Below, one piece after another: positions 8,069 through 19,852 of a stretch of 64,000 nucleotides of DNA. The stretch comes from Misgurnus anguillicaudatus. Taxonomy: Eukaryota; Chordata; Actinopteri; Cypriniformes; Cobitidae. A program made the translations under genes and the position numbers. The notes beneath the pieces were generated by a model. The model had not been told where the DNA came from and made no database searches. It saw only the letters and a list, made by a program, of their open reading frames with translations. The stretch spans positions 4,024,501-4,088,500 of the forward strand of contig NC_073346.2 of the NCBI RefSeq assembly GCF_027580225.2, read 5' to 3'. Within the stretch, counting starts at the first letter, position 1, and each line of letters starts with the position of its first letter.

Positions 8069-8142
8069 TGCCCCGTGTGAGGCTCGAACTCACAACCTTC
8101 AGATTATGAGACTGACGCGCTGCCTAACTGCGCCAACGAGGC
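8069..8142 (-). tRNA. tRNA-Met-CAT: tRNA-Met (CAT), position 48 variant
   Basis: GGTCGTGAG is GGTTGTGAG: C48T at the end of the variable region, affecting the 15-48 tertiary pair. Probably still foldable. Confidence 0.93.
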
Positions 8143-8600
8143 ACGCCCAGACCGACGGCTCCTGGGTGGCCCCTTGCGTCTGGTTGCGTGGCATTTTGTG
8201 CGCCACCAGCGAGGAAACTCCTGCGAGGAGAGCACGACTGGGCTTCTTGCACTCTGGCTACCCACACTGAGGACCTTCTCGTTCTTAATATGTTACACGT
8301 ACAGAAACAACTTCAAGGAGACACAGAGGGGCTATGTCATGCCCAGGATTCCTATCGTCTTTTAAATGGTGTCGAGAATGGCACGCCTGCCGTTGCTGGA
8401 CGATCTTGGCGCACATGCTCTCAGGCTAGATAAAACCCATTATAAATAAACCCTTACATTTGACACATTTGACACAGCTGACAGATTAATGGAATAACGT
8501 TACATATCCACAATGCAAAGTCCCAGTTATTCAGTGATCACGTGTTTGGCTCGTCTTAAGCCTCATTATCTAGTAGAAAAACTTAAATTGTGCTAAAGTT

Positions 8601-8602
8601 GA
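8601..8602. other. Junction of 1,180-bp deletion (1,398-bp unit)
   Basis: Spacer sequence GCTAAAGTTGA joins LINE sequence GATTTTGCAG, sharing the 2-bp GA. The deletion removes the second half of the spacer, the whole Leu gene and the LINE 3' half. Confidence 0.93.
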
Positions 8603-8892
8603 TTTTGCAGTTCTCGGGAGCCGAAGCCTTCTACCTGAAGGGAGCAGCTGAAACATGGTACAGCCTGGATGAGATGGGTCAGACATAATTTTTCTTGCCC
8701 TTCTCACAGCCCTGAGGTTGTGAAGGGATTCCAGAGAAGGTAGAGAGGTGTTGATCACTCTCTCTGCCGAGCGGATCACCCGCTGCAGCTTGGCCTTGTC
8801 CTTGGCTGCTGCAGCAGGGAACCATATAATTATTGATTGTGTAATAATGGATTTAATGATGGCAGAGTAAAACCGGATTAATATTTAATAAT
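8603..8892 (-). mobile_element. LINE fragment shortened by 1,180-bp deletion
   Basis: Keeps the coding frame through FQLLPSGRR but loses the last codons, 3' UTR and tail. Shares CCATATAATT (others CCATGTAATT) with 38359-38648. Confidence 0.8.
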
Positions 8893-8961
8893 GAAGTTTT
8901 GCAGCTGGCCTCCAGAATCCAGCTGTCTTCTCCAAGCATGACTTCCCTGGTTTCTGGCGTT

Positions 8962-9034
8962 GGGCCAGTGGCGCAATGGATAACGCGTCTGACTACGGAT
9001 CAGAAGATTCTAGGTTCGACTCCTGGCTGGCTCG
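8962..9034 (+). tRNA. tRNA-Arg-ACG: tRNA-Arg (ACG)
   Basis: Consensus sequence. First Arg of a unit with no Leu partner. Confidence 0.98.
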
Positions 9035-9121
9035 ATCCTGTTTTTACTCCTTCCTCCCACACGTTGGGTGTCTGCTGTCCTGCGTCAACATGCCTCAGTA
9101 GAGCAGAGGACGCACACCAGG

Positions 9122-9200
9122 CTCTGATTGCTCAGATGGCGGAGCGCAGGACTGCAGGCAGGCAATTTAGCCGTCCAACCTTAGGTCGATGGGCCGGAGG
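9122..9200 (+). pseudogene. tRNA-Tyr relic
   Basis: Consensus form of the relic. Confidence 0.72.
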
Positions 9201-9302
9201 CAGTGAAGCTTTGCCTCTTGGAGGTGCTGCGATCCTTGCCTTCGAAGCCAGCGTTGCGCATAACCCGGCCGGTGAAAAAGGCAAGCGCACGTCAAAAGAG
9301 CG

Positions 9303-9374
9303 TTCCCTGACCGGGAATCGAACCCGGGCCGCGGCGGTGAGAGCGCCGAATCCTAGCCACTAGACCACCAGGGA
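9303..9374 (-). tRNA. tRNA-Glu-CTC: tRNA-Glu (CTC)
   Basis: Consensus sequence. Confidence 0.98.
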
Positions 9375-9466
9375 GGACACGCTGGCCTTCAGGCCGTGGA
9401 TGCCTGGCACACTGTGCGGAAGGAAAACGGGGCTAAAGTCTCAAACTAGTCGACAAAAGGGCACCC

Positions 9467-9540
9467 TGCCCCGTGTGAGGCTCAAACTCACGACCTTCAG
9501 ATTATGAGACTGACGCGCTGCCTAACTGCGCCAACGAGGC
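9467..9540 (-). tRNA. tRNA-Met-CAT: tRNA-Met (CAT), B-box C56T variant
   Basis: GTTCGAGCC is GTTTGAGCC. C56 is invariant in the T loop (it pairs with G19) and is a key B-box base for TFIIIC. This copy is probably poorly transcribed or misfolded. The same change is at 39223-39296. Confidence 0.85.
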
Positions 9541-10664
9541 ACGCCCAGACCGACGGCTCCTGGGAGGCCCCTTGCCTCTGGTTGCGTGGCATTTTGTGCG
9601 CCACCAGCGAGGAAACTCCTGCGAGGAGAGCACGACTGGGCTTCTTGCACTCTGGCTACCCACACTGAGGACCTTCTCGTTCTTAATATGTTACACGTAC
9701 AGAAACAACTTCAAGGAGACACAGAGGGGCTATGTCATGCCCAGGATTCCTATCGTCTTTTAAATGGTGTCGAGAATGGCACGCCTGCCGTTGCTGGACG
9801 ATCTTGGCGCACATGCTCTCAGGCTAGATAAAACCCATTATAAATAAACACTTACATTTGACACATTTGACACAGCTGACAGATTAATGGAATAACGTTA
9901 CATATCCACAATGCAAAGTCCCAGTTATTCAGTGATCACGTGTTTGGCTCGTCTTTAGCCTCATTATCTAGTAGAAAAACTTAAATTGTGCTAAAGTTGA
10001 AAGACTGTCCTATGTAAGTTGGTGACGTGTTCCACGTATTAGAGTCTGTTAAAGTAAAAGCTCTGCGGCCATTGCCTGTGGCAGTAAACTGTACTTCGCA
10101 CTCACCTCTTGAAGAATCTCTTGTTTGCCTTGTGTGCTCGAGACACAATGCCACCGGTTCTTTTAAGGATGTCGCCGCCGTATGGTTAACTGTTGTCTAC
10201 ATTAGAAGGCAACTGCGAACCATAAAAAGGCCCTGAGACGTACAGAGATGGCGCTTTTTCGCTAAATTGCAATGCCGGCGTCCATCCGCATTTGATCAAG
10301 TATTTTCATTGCGTGTTCAAGTAGAACGAGCAGGGTCTGAGAATGGCAATTCCTTTTTGTGACCCTGTTCTAAAACAGTATGATCAGGCGGGAAAGGATC
10401 ATTGAATGCAAAACCACTTTGACAGCATCCGTTACAGGGCATATGGAGACGGGCTGCGTGTGCTTTTGGCAAATGAAAGGCTTCGGGCACATTGTTCCTC
10501 ATTTCGAAAAATCCACATTCGTCACTATTTCAAGGCGTTTGTGAAGAAATAAATAAGAATTAAAGATGAGCTGCATGAAGGCAATAAAATCGTGAGTCAT
10601 TCCAAAAGTTACACCGGCACATTCGCTGAGGAGCGCAATCGACTCGCTCGGGCCAGCTGGGGTT

Positions 10665-10747
10665 GTCAGGATGGCCGAGCGGTCTAAGGCGCTGCGTTCA
10701 GGTCGCAGTCTCCTCTGGAGGCGTGGGTTCGAATCCCACTTCTGACA
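10665..10747 (+). tRNA. tRNA-Leu-CAG: tRNA-Leu (CAG)
   Basis: Consensus gene. The base two upstream is T instead of G, shared with the next copy. Confidence 0.98.
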
Positions 10748-10873
10748 TTCTGTTGCCTTTGTTGTAGCCACCCGTGCTGTGTATCGCGCTTTCTTCCGAG
10801 GGAGCGTCCTTTTCAAAGACGCCAGGAGACAGGCACGCGGCGGACGACCCGGTTTCCCATTTTGGTAGAGATG

Positions 10874-11470
10874 AAGGTTCAAGGTTCAATTTATTGCAAT
10901 ATAGTGTCAAACACAATTGGAATTCTTTACAGCCAGTCACGCATGGATGTAATGTGGCAAACGAAACATTAAGACAGAACAAGATATGACAATACACAGT
11001 CATATGGAAGGTGAATGGAAGGTGCTAAGAGTAATAATGATACTTACACTAATACTGAATGATAAAAGTAGGAGTAATAGAAACAATAAAGTGCAAACAG
11101 TGCATTCAGTCCTGAAAAGGAATTGAACTGTCATTAAGCAGCCAGGCGGCCGTGGGAAAGAAGCTCAGGCGATGCCGGGATTTTGCAGTTCTCGGGAGCC
11201 GAAGCCTTCTACCTGAAGGGAGCAGCTGAAACATGGTACAGCCTGGATGAGATGGGTCAGACATAATTTTTCTTGCCCTTCTCACAGCCCTGAGGTTGTG
11301 AAGGGATTCCAGAGAAGGTAGAGAGGTGTTGATCACTCTCTCTGCCGAGCGGATCACCCGCTGCAGCTTGGCCTTGTCCTTGGCTGCTGCAGCAGGGAAC
11401 CATGTAATTATTGATTGTGTAATAATGGATTTAATGATGGCAGAGTAAAACCGGATTAATATTTAATAAT
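10874..11470 (-). mobile_element. LINE 3' fragment, full array form
   Basis: Consensus form. Confidence 0.8.
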
Positions 11471-11539
11471 GAAGTTTTGCAGCTGGCCTCCAGAATCCAG
11501 CTGTCTTCTCCAAGCATGACTTCCCTGGTTTCTGGCGTT

Positions 11540-11612
11540 GGGCCAGTGGCGCAATGGATAACGCGTCTGACTACGAATCAGAAGATTCTAGGTTCGACTC
11601 CTGGCTGGCTCG
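11540..11612 (+). tRNA. tRNA-Arg-ACG: tRNA-Arg (ACG), G37A variant
   Basis: Anticodon loop CTACGGA is CTACGAA. Position 37 next to the anticodon is A instead of G, a site that is normally modified and helps hold the reading frame. The fold is unaffected. Confidence 0.92.
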
Positions 11613-11699
11613 ATCCTGTTTTTACTCCTTCCTCCCACACGTTGGGTGTCTGCTGTCCTGCGTCAACATGCCTCAGTAGAGCAGAGGACGCACACCAGG

Positions 11700-11778
11700 C
11701 TCTGATTGCTCAGATGGCGGAGCGCAGGACTGCAGGCAGGCAATTTAGCCGTCCAACCTTAGGTCGATGGGCCGGAGG
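11700..11778 (+). pseudogene. tRNA-Tyr relic
   Basis: Consensus form of the relic. Confidence 0.72.
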
Positions 11779-11880
11779 CAGTGAAGCTTTGCCTCTTGGA
11801 GGTGCTGCGATCCTTGCCTTCGAAGCCAGCGTTGCGCATAAACCGGCCGGTGAAAAAGGCAAGCGCACGTCAAAAGAGCG

Positions 11881-11952
11881 TTCCCTGACCGGGAATCGAA
11901 CCCGGGCCGCGGCGGTGAGAGCGCCGAATCCTAGCCACTAGACCACCAGGGA
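11881..11952 (-). tRNA. tRNA-Glu-CTC: tRNA-Glu (CTC)
   Basis: Consensus sequence. Confidence 0.98.
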
Positions 11953-12044
11953 GGACACGCTGGCCTTCAGGCCGTGGATGCCTGGCACACTGTGCGGAAG
12001 GAAAACGGGGCTAAAGTCTCAAACTAGTCGACAAAAGGGCACCC

Positions 12045-12118
12045 TGCCCCGTGTGAGGCTCGAACTCACGACCTTCAGATTATGAGACTGACGCGCTGCC
12101 TAACTGCGCCAACGAGGC
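12045..12118 (-). tRNA. tRNA-Met-CAT: tRNA-Met (CAT)
   Basis: Consensus sequence. Confidence 0.97.
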
Positions 12119-13242
12119 ACGCCCAGACCGACGGCTCCTGGGAGGCCCCTTGCGTCTGGTTGCGTGGCATTTTTTGCGCCACCAGCGAGGAAACTCCTGC
12201 GAGGAGAGCACGACTGGGCTTCTTGCACTCTGGCTACCCACACTGAGGACCTTCTCGTTCTTAATATGTTACACGTACAGAAACAACTTCAAGGAGACAC
12301 AGAGGGGCTATGTCATGCCCAGGATTCCTATCGTCTGTTAAATGGTGTTGAGAATGGCACGCCTGCCGTTGCTGGACGATCTTGGCGCACATGCTCTCAG
12401 GCTAGATAAAACCCATTATAAATAAACACTTACATTTGACACATTTGACACAGCTGACAGATTAATGGAATAACGTTACATATCCACAATGCAAAGTCCC
12501 AGTTATTCAGTGATCACGTGTTTGGCTCGTCTTTAGCCTCATTATCTAGTAGAAAAACTTAAATTGTGCTAAAGTTGAAAGACTGTCCTATGTAAGTTGG
12601 TGACGTGTTCCACGTATTAGAGTCTGTTAAAGTAAAAGCTCTGCGGCCATTGCCTGTGGCAGTAAACTGTACTTCGCACTCACCTCTTGAAGAATCTCTT
12701 GTTTGCCTTGTGTGCTCGAGACACAATGCCACCGGTTCTTTTAAGGATGTCGCCGCCGTATGGTTAACTGTTGTCTACATTAGAAGGCAACTGCGAACCA
12801 TAAAAAGGCCCTGAGACGTACAGAGATGGCGCTTTTTCGCTAAATTGCAATGCCGGCGTCCATCCGCATTTGATCAAGTATTTTCATTGCGTGTTCAAGT
12901 AGAACGAGCAGGGTCTGAGAATGGCAATTCCTTTTTGTGACCCTGTTCTAAAACAGTATGATCAGGCGGGAAAGGATCATTGAATGCAAAACCACTTTGA
13001 CAGCATCCGTTACAGGGCATATGGAGACGGGCTGCGTGTGCTTTTGGCAAATGAAAGGCTTCGGGCACATTGTTCCTCATTTCGAAAAATCCACATTCGT
13101 CACTATTTCAAGGCGTTTGTGAAGAAATAAATAAGAATTAAAGATGAGCTGCATGAAGGCAATAAAATCGTGAGTCATTCCAAAAGTTACACCGGCACAT
13201 TCGCTGAGGAGCGCAATCGACTCGCTCGGGCCAGCTGGGGTT

Positions 13243-13325
13243 GTCAGGATGGCCGAGCGGTCTAAGGCGCTGCGTTCAGGTCGCAGTCTCCTCTGGAGGC
13301 GTGGGTTCGAATCCCACTTCTGACA
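13243..13325 (+). tRNA. tRNA-Leu-CAG: tRNA-Leu (CAG)
   Basis: Consensus gene with the T variant in the 5' flank. Confidence 0.98.
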
Positions 13326-13451
13326 TTCTGTTGCCTTTGTTGTAGCCACCCGTGCTGTGTATCGCGCTTTCTTCCGAGGGAGCGTCCTTTTCAAAGACGC
13401 CAGGAGACAGGCACGCGGCGGACGACCCGGTTTCCCATTTTGGTAGAGATG

Positions 13452-14048
13452 AAGGTTCAAGGTTCAATTTATTGCAATATAGTGTCAAACACAATTGGAA
13501 TTCTTTACAGCCAGTCACGCATGGATGTAATGTGGCAAACGAAACATTAAGACAGAACAAGATATGACAATACACAGTCATATGGAAGGTGAATGGAAGG
13601 TGCTAAGAGTAATAATGATACTTACACTAATACTGAATGATAAAAGTAGGAGTAATAGAAACAATAAAGTGCAAACAGTGCATTCAGTCCTGAAAAGGAA
13701 TTGAACTGTCATTAAGCAGCCAGGCGGCCGTGGGAAAGAAGCTCAGGCGATGCCGGGATTTTGCAGTTCTCGGGAGCCGAAGCCTTCTACCTGAAGGGAG
13801 CAGCTGAAACATGGTACAGCCTGGATGAGATGGGTCAGACATAATTTTTCTTGCCCTTCTCACAGCCCTGAGGTTGTGAAGGGATTCCAGAGAAGGTAGA
13901 GAGGTGTTGATCACTCTCTCTGCCGAGCGGATCACCCGCTGCAGCTTGGCCTTGTCCTTGGCTGCTGCAGCAGGGAACCATGTAATTATTGATTGTGTAA
14001 TAATGGATTTAATGATGGCAGAGTAAAACCGGATTAATATTTAATAAT
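13452..14048 (-). mobile_element. LINE 3' fragment, full array form
   Basis: Consensus form. Confidence 0.8.
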
Positions 14049-14117
14049 GAAGTTTTGCAGCTGGCCTCCAGAATCCAGCTGTCTTCTCCAAGCATGACTT
14101 CCCTGGTTTCTGGCGTT

Positions 14118-14190
14118 GGGCCAGTGGCGCAATGGATAACGCGTCTGACTACGGATCAGAAGATTCTAGGTTCGACTCCTGGCTGGCTCG
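14118..14190 (+). tRNA. tRNA-Arg-ACG: tRNA-Arg (ACG)
   Basis: Consensus sequence. Confidence 0.98.
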
Positions 14191-14277
14191 ATCCTGTTTT
14201 TACTCCTTCCTCCCACACGTTGGGTGTCTGCTGTCCTGCGTCAACATGCCTCAGTAGAGCAGAGGACGCACACCAGG

Positions 14278-14356
14278 CTCTGATTGCTCAGATGGCGGAG
14301 CGCAGGACTGCAGGCAGGCAATTTAGCCGTCCAACCTTAGGTCGATGGGCCGGAGG
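14278..14356 (+). pseudogene. tRNA-Tyr relic
   Basis: Consensus form of the relic. Confidence 0.72.
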
Positions 14357-14458
14357 CAGTGAAGCTTTGCCTCTTGGAGGTGCTGCGATCCTTGCCTTCG
14401 AAGCCAGCGTTGCGCATAACCCGGCCGGTGAAAAAGGCAAGCGCACGTCAAAAGAGCG

Positions 14459-14530
14459 TTCCCTGACCGGGAATCGAACCCGGGCCGCGGCGGTGAGAGC
14501 GCCGAATCCTAGCCACTAGACCACCAGGGA
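14459..14530 (-). tRNA. tRNA-Glu-CTC: tRNA-Glu (CTC)
   Basis: Consensus sequence. Confidence 0.98.
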
Positions 14531-14622
14531 GGACACGCTGGCCTTCAGGCCGTGGATGCCTGGCACACTGTGCGGAAGGAAAACGGGGCTAAAGTCTCAA
14601 ACTAGTCGACAAAAGGGCACCC

Positions 14623-14696
14623 TGCCCCGTGTGAGGCTCGAACTCACGACCTTCAGATTATGAGACTGCCGCGCTGCCTAACTGCGCCAACGAGGC
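14623..14696 (-). tRNA. tRNA-Met-CAT: tRNA-Met (CAT), T27G variant
   Basis: GCGTCAGTC is GCGGCAGTC. The top pair of the anticodon stem (27-43) becomes G-A, adding to the usual 31-39 mismatch. Stability is lowered. Confidence 0.9.
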
Positions 14697-15820
14697 ACGC
14701 CCAGACCGACGGCTCCTGGGTGGCCCCTTGCGTCTGGTTGCGTGGCATTTTGTGCGCCACCAGCGAGGAAACTCCTGCGAGGAGAGCACGACTGGGCTTC
14801 TTGCACTCTGGCTACCCACACTGAGGACCTTCTCGTTCTTAATATGTTACACGTACAGAAACAACTTCAAGGAGACACAGAGGGGCTATGTCATGCCCAG
14901 GATTCCTATCGTCTTTTAAATGGTGTCGAGAATGGCACGCCTGCCGTTGCTGGACGATCTTGGCGCACATGCTCTCAGGCTAGATAAAACCCATTATAAA
15001 TAAACACTTACATTTGACACATTTGACACAGCTGACAGATTAATGGAATAACGTTACATATCCACAATGCAAAGTCCCAGTTATTCAGTGATCACGTGTT
15101 TGGCTCGTCTTTAGCCTCATTATCTAGTAGAAAAACTTAAATTGTGCTAAAGTTGAAAGACTGTCCTATGTAAGTTGGTGACGTGTTCCACGTATTAGAG
15201 TCTGTTAAAGTAAAAGCTCTGCGGCCATTGCCTGTGGCAGTAAACTGTACTTCGCACTCACCTCTTGAAGAATCTCTTGTTTGCCTTGTGTGCTCGAGAC
15301 ACAATGCCACCGGTTCTTTTAAGGATGTCGCCGCCGTATGGTTAACTGTTGTCTACATTAGAAGGCAACTGCGAACCATAAAAAGGCCCTGAGACGTACA
15401 GAGATGGCGCTTTTTCGCTAAATTGCAATGCCGGCGTCCATCCGCATTTGATCAAGTATTTTCATTGCGTGTTCAAGTAGAACGAGCAGGGTCTGAGAAT
15501 GGCAATTCCTTTTTGTGACCCTGTTCTAAAACAGTATGATCAGGCGGGAAAGGATCATTGAATGCAAAACCACTTTGACAGCATCCGTTACAGGGCATAT
15601 GGAGACGGGCTGCGTGTGCTTTTGGCAAATGAAAGGCTTCGGGCACATTGTTCCTCATTTCGAAAAATCCACATTCGTCACTATTTCAAGGCGTTTGTGA
15701 AGAAATAAATAAGAATTAAAGATGAGCTGCATGAAGGCAATAAAATCGTGAGTCATTCCAAAAGTTACACCGGCACATTCGCTGAGGAGCGCAATCGACT
15801 CGCTCGGGCCAGCTGGGGTG

Positions 15821-15903
15821 GTCAGGATGGCCGAGCGGTCTAAGGCGCTGCGTTCAGGTCGCAGTCTCCTCTGGAGGCGTGTGTTCGAATCCCACTTCTG
15901 ACA
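15821..15903 (+). tRNA. tRNA-Leu-CAG: tRNA-Leu (CAG), G52T variant
   Basis: T-stem GTGGG is GTGTG, so pair 52-62 becomes T-C, and the first base of the B box (GGTTCGA) is lost. Promoter strength and T-arm folding are likely reduced. Confidence 0.87.
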
Positions 15904-16029
15904 TTCTGTTGCCTTTGTTGTAGCCACCCGTGCTGTGTATCGCGCTTTCTTTCGAGGGAGCGTCCTTTTCAAAGACGCCAGGAGACAGGCACGCGGGGGA
16001 CGACCCGGTTTCCCATTTTGGTAGAGATG

Positions 16030-16626
16030 AAGGTTCAAGGTTCAATTTATTGCAATATAGTGTCAAACACAATTGGAATTCTTTACAGCCAGTCACGCAT
16101 GGATGTAATGTGGCAAACGAAACATTAAGACAGAACAAGATATGACAATACACAGTCATATGGAAGGTGAATGGAAGGTGCTAAGAGTAATAATGATACT
16201 TACACTAATACTGAATGATAAAAGTAGGAGTAATAGAAACAATAAAGTGCAAACAGTGCATTCAGTCCTGAAAAGGAATTGAACTGTCATTAAGCAGCCA
16301 GGCGGCCGTGGGAAAGAAGCTCAGGCGATGCCGGGATTTTGCAGTTCTCGGGAGCCGAAGCCTTCTACCTGAAGGGAGCAGCTGAAACATGGTACAGCCT
16401 GGATGAGATGGGTCAGACATAATTTTTCTTGCCCTTCTCACAGCCCTTAGGTTGTGAAGGGATTCCAGAGAAGGTAGAGAGGTGTTGATCACTCTCTCTG
16501 CCGAGCGGATCACCCGCTGCAGCTTGGCCTTGTCCTTGGCTGCTGCAGCAGGGAACCATGTAATTATTGATTGTGTAATAATGGATTTAATGATGGCAGA
16601 GTAAAACCGGATTAATATTTAATAAT
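16030..16626 (-). mobile_element. LINE 3' fragment, full array form
   Basis: Full length; private CCTTAGGTTG (others CCTGAGGTTG) near 16447. Confidence 0.8.
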
Positions 16627-16695
16627 GAAGTTTTGCAGCTGGCCTCCAGAATCCAGCTGTCTTCTCCAAGCATGACTTCCCAGGTTTCTGGCGTT

Positions 16696-16768
16696 GGGCC
16701 AGTGGCGCAATGGATAACGCGTCTGACTACGGATCAGAAGATTCTAGGTTCGACTCCTGGCTGGCTCG
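16696..16768 (+). tRNA. tRNA-Arg-ACG: tRNA-Arg (ACG)
   Basis: Consensus gene. The upstream CCCAGGTTTC marks the start of the B-type block. Confidence 0.98.
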
Positions 16769-16855
16769 ATCCTGTTTTTACTCCTTCCTCCCACACGTTG
16801 GGTGTCTGCTGTCCTGCGTCAACCTGCCTCAGTAGAGCAGAGGACGCACACCAGG

Positions 16856-16934
16856 CTCTGATTGCTCAGATGGCGGAGCGCAGGACTGCAGGCAGGCAAT
16901 TTAGCCGTCCAACCTTAGGTCGATGGGCCGGAGG
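16856..16934 (+). pseudogene. tRNA-Tyr relic
   Basis: Consensus form of the relic. Confidence 0.72.
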
Positions 16935-17036
16935 CAGTGAAGCTTTGCCTCTTGGAGGTGCTGCGATCCTTGCCTTCGAAGCCAGCGTTGCGCATAACCC
17001 GGCCGGTGAAAAAGGCAAGCGCACGTCAAAAGAGCG

Positions 17037-17108
17037 TTCCCTGACCGGGAATCGAACCCGGGCCGCGGCGGTGAGAGCGCCGAATCCTAGCCACTAGACC
17101 ACCAGGGA
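17037..17108 (-). tRNA. tRNA-Glu-CTC: tRNA-Glu (CTC)
   Basis: Consensus sequence. Confidence 0.98.
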
Positions 17109-17200
17109 GGACACGCTGGCCTTCAGGCCGTGGATGCCTGGCACACTGTGCGGAAGGAAAACGGGGCTAAAGTCTCAAACTAGTCGACAAAAGGGCACCC

Positions 17201-17274
17201 TGCCCCGTGTGAGGCTCGAACTCACGACCTTCAGATTATGAGACTGACGCGCTGCCTAACTGCGCCAACGAGGC
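17201..17274 (-). tRNA. tRNA-Met-CAT: tRNA-Met (CAT)
   Basis: Consensus sequence. Confidence 0.97.
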
Positions 17275-18398
17275 ACGCCCAGACCGACGGCTCCTGGGTG
17301 GCCCCTTGCGTCTGGTTGCGTGGCATTTTGTGCGCCACCAGCGAGGAAACTCCTGCGAGGAGAGCACGACTGGGCTTCTTGCACTCTGGCTACCCACACT
17401 GAGGACCTTCTCGTTCTTAATATGTTACACGTACAGAAACAACTTCAAGGAGACACAGAGGGGCTATGTCATGCCCAGGATTCCTATCGTCTTTTAAATG
17501 GTGTCGAGAATGGCACGCCTGCCGTTGCTGGACGATCTTGGCGCACATGCTCTCAGGCTAGATAAAACCCATTATAAATAAACACTTACATTTGACACAT
17601 TTGACACAGCTGACAGATTAATGGAATAACGTTACATATCCACAATGCAAAGTCCCAGTTATTCAGTGATCACGTGTTTGGCTCGTCTTTAGCCTCATTA
17701 TCTAGTAGAAAAACTTAAATTGTGCTAAAGTTGAAAGACTGTCCTATGTAAGTTGGTGACGTGTTCCACGTATTAGAGTCTGTTAAAGTAAAAGCTCTGC
17801 GGCCATTGCCTGTGGCAGTAAACTGTACTTCGCACTCACCTCTTGAAGAATCTCTTGTTTGCCTTGTGTGCTCGAGACACAATGCCACCGGTTCTTTTAA
17901 GGATGTCGCCGCCGTATGGTTAACTGTTGTCTACATTAGAAGGCAACTGCGAACCATAAAAAGGCCCTGAGACGTACAGAGATGGCGCTTTTTCGCTAAA
18001 TTGCAATGCCGGCGTCCATCCGCATTTGATCAAGTATTTTCATTGCGCGTTCAAGTAGAACGAGCAGGGTCTGACAATGGCGATTCCTTTTTGTGACCCT
18101 GTTCTAAAACAGTATGATCAAGGGGGAAAGGATCATTGAATGCAAAACCACTTTGACAGCATCCGTTACAGGGCATATGGAGACGGGCTGCGTGTGCTTT
18201 TGGCAAATGAAAGGCTTCGGGCACATTGTTCCTCATTTCGAAAAATCCACATTCGTCACTATTTCAAGGCGTTTGTGAAGAAATAAATAAGAATTAAAGA
18301 TGAGCTGCATGAAGGCAATAAAATCGTGAGTCATTCCAAAAGTTACACCGGCACATTCGCTGAGGAGCGCAATCGACTCGCTCGGGCCAGCTGGGGTG

Positions 18399-18481
18399 GT
18401 CAGGATGGCCGAGCGGTCTAAGGCGCTGCGTTCAGGTCGCAGTCTCCTCTGGAGGCGTGGGTTCGAATCCCACTTCTGACA
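18399..18481 (+). tRNA. tRNA-Leu-CAG: tRNA-Leu (CAG)
   Basis: Consensus sequence. Confidence 0.98.
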
Positions 18482-18607
18482 TTCTGTTGCCTTTGTTGTA
18501 GCCACCCGTGCTGTGTATCGCGCTTTCTTCCGAGGGAGCGTCCTTTTCAAAGACGCCAGGAGACAGGCACGCGGGGGACGACCCGGTTTCCCATTTTGGT
18601 AGAGATG

Positions 18608-19204
18608 AAGGTTCAAGGTTCAATTTATTGCAATATAGTGTCAAACACAATTGGAATTCTTTACAGCCAGTCACGCATGGATGTAATGTGGCAAACGAAA
18701 CATTAAGACAGAACAAGATATGACAATACACAGTCATATGGAAGGTGAATGGAAGGTGCTAAGAGTTATAATGATACTTACACTAATACTGAATGATAAA
18801 AGTAGGAGTAATAGAAACAATAAAGTGCAAACAGTGCATTCAGTCCTGAAAAGGAATTGAACTGTCATTAAGCAGCCAGGCGGCCGTGGGAAAGAAGCTC
18901 AGGCGATGCCGGGATTTTGCAGTTCTCGGGAGCCGAAGCCTTCTACCTGAAGGGAGCAGCTGAAACATGGTACAGCCTGGATGAGATGGGTCAGACATAA
19001 TTTTTCTTGCCCTTCTCACAGCCCTGAGGTTGTGAAGGGATTCCAGAGAAGGTAGAGAGGTGTTGATCACTCTCTCTGCCGAGCGGATCACCCGCTGCAG
19101 CTTGGCCTTGTCCTTGGCTGCTGCAGCAGGGAACCATGTAATTATTGATTGTGTAATAATGGATTTAATGATGGCAGAGTAAAACCGGATTAATATTTAA
19201 TAAT
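18608..19204 (-). mobile_element. LINE 3' fragment, full array form
   Basis: Carries GAGTTATAATG in the 3' UTR (others GAGTAATAATG), a marker of six consecutive units. Confidence 0.8.
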
Positions 19205-19273
19205 GAAGTTTTGCAGCTGGCCTCCAGAATCCAGCTGTCTTCTCCAAGCATGACTTCCCAGGTTTCTGGCGTT

Positions 19274-19346
19274 GGGCCAGTGGCGCAATGGATAACGCGT
19301 CTGACTACGGATCAGAAGATTCTAGGTTCGACTCCTGGCTGGCTCG
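19274..19346 (+). tRNA. tRNA-Arg-ACG: tRNA-Arg (ACG)
   Basis: Consensus sequence. Confidence 0.98.
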
Positions 19347-19433
19347 ATCCTGTTTTTACTCCTTCCTCCCACACGTTGGGTGTCTGCTGTCCTGCGTCAA
19401 CATGCCTCAGTAGAGCAGAGGACGCACACCAGG

Positions 19434-19512
19434 CTCTGATTGCTCAGATGGCGGAGCGCAGGACTGCAGGCAGGCAATTTAGCCGTCCAACCTTAGGTCG
19501 ATGGGCCGGAGG
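19434..19512 (+). pseudogene. tRNA-Tyr relic
   Basis: Consensus form of the relic. Confidence 0.72.
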
Positions 19513-19614
19513 CAGTGAAGCTTTGCCTCTTGGAGGTGCTGCGATCCTTGCCTTCGAAGCCAGCGTTGCGCATAACCCGGCCGGTGAAAAAGGCAAGCGC
19601 ACGTCAAAAGAGCG

Positions 19615-19686
19615 TTCCCTGACCGGGAATCGAACCCGGGCCGCGGCGGTGAGAGCGCCGAATCCTAGCCACTAGACCACCAGGGA
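19615..19686 (-). tRNA. tRNA-Glu-CTC: tRNA-Glu (CTC)
   Basis: Consensus sequence. Confidence 0.98.
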
Positions 19687-19778
19687 GGACACGCTGGCCT
19701 TCAGGCCGTGGATGCCTGGCACACTGTGCGGAAGGAAAACGGGGCTAAAGTCTCAAACTAGTCGACAAAAGGGCACCC

Positions 19779-19852
19779 TGCCCCGTGTGAGGCTCGAACT
19801 CACGACCTTCAGATTATGAGACTGACGCGCTGCCTAACTGCGCCAACGAGGC
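19779..19852 (-). tRNA. tRNA-Met-CAT: tRNA-Met (CAT)
   Basis: Consensus sequence. Confidence 0.97.
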
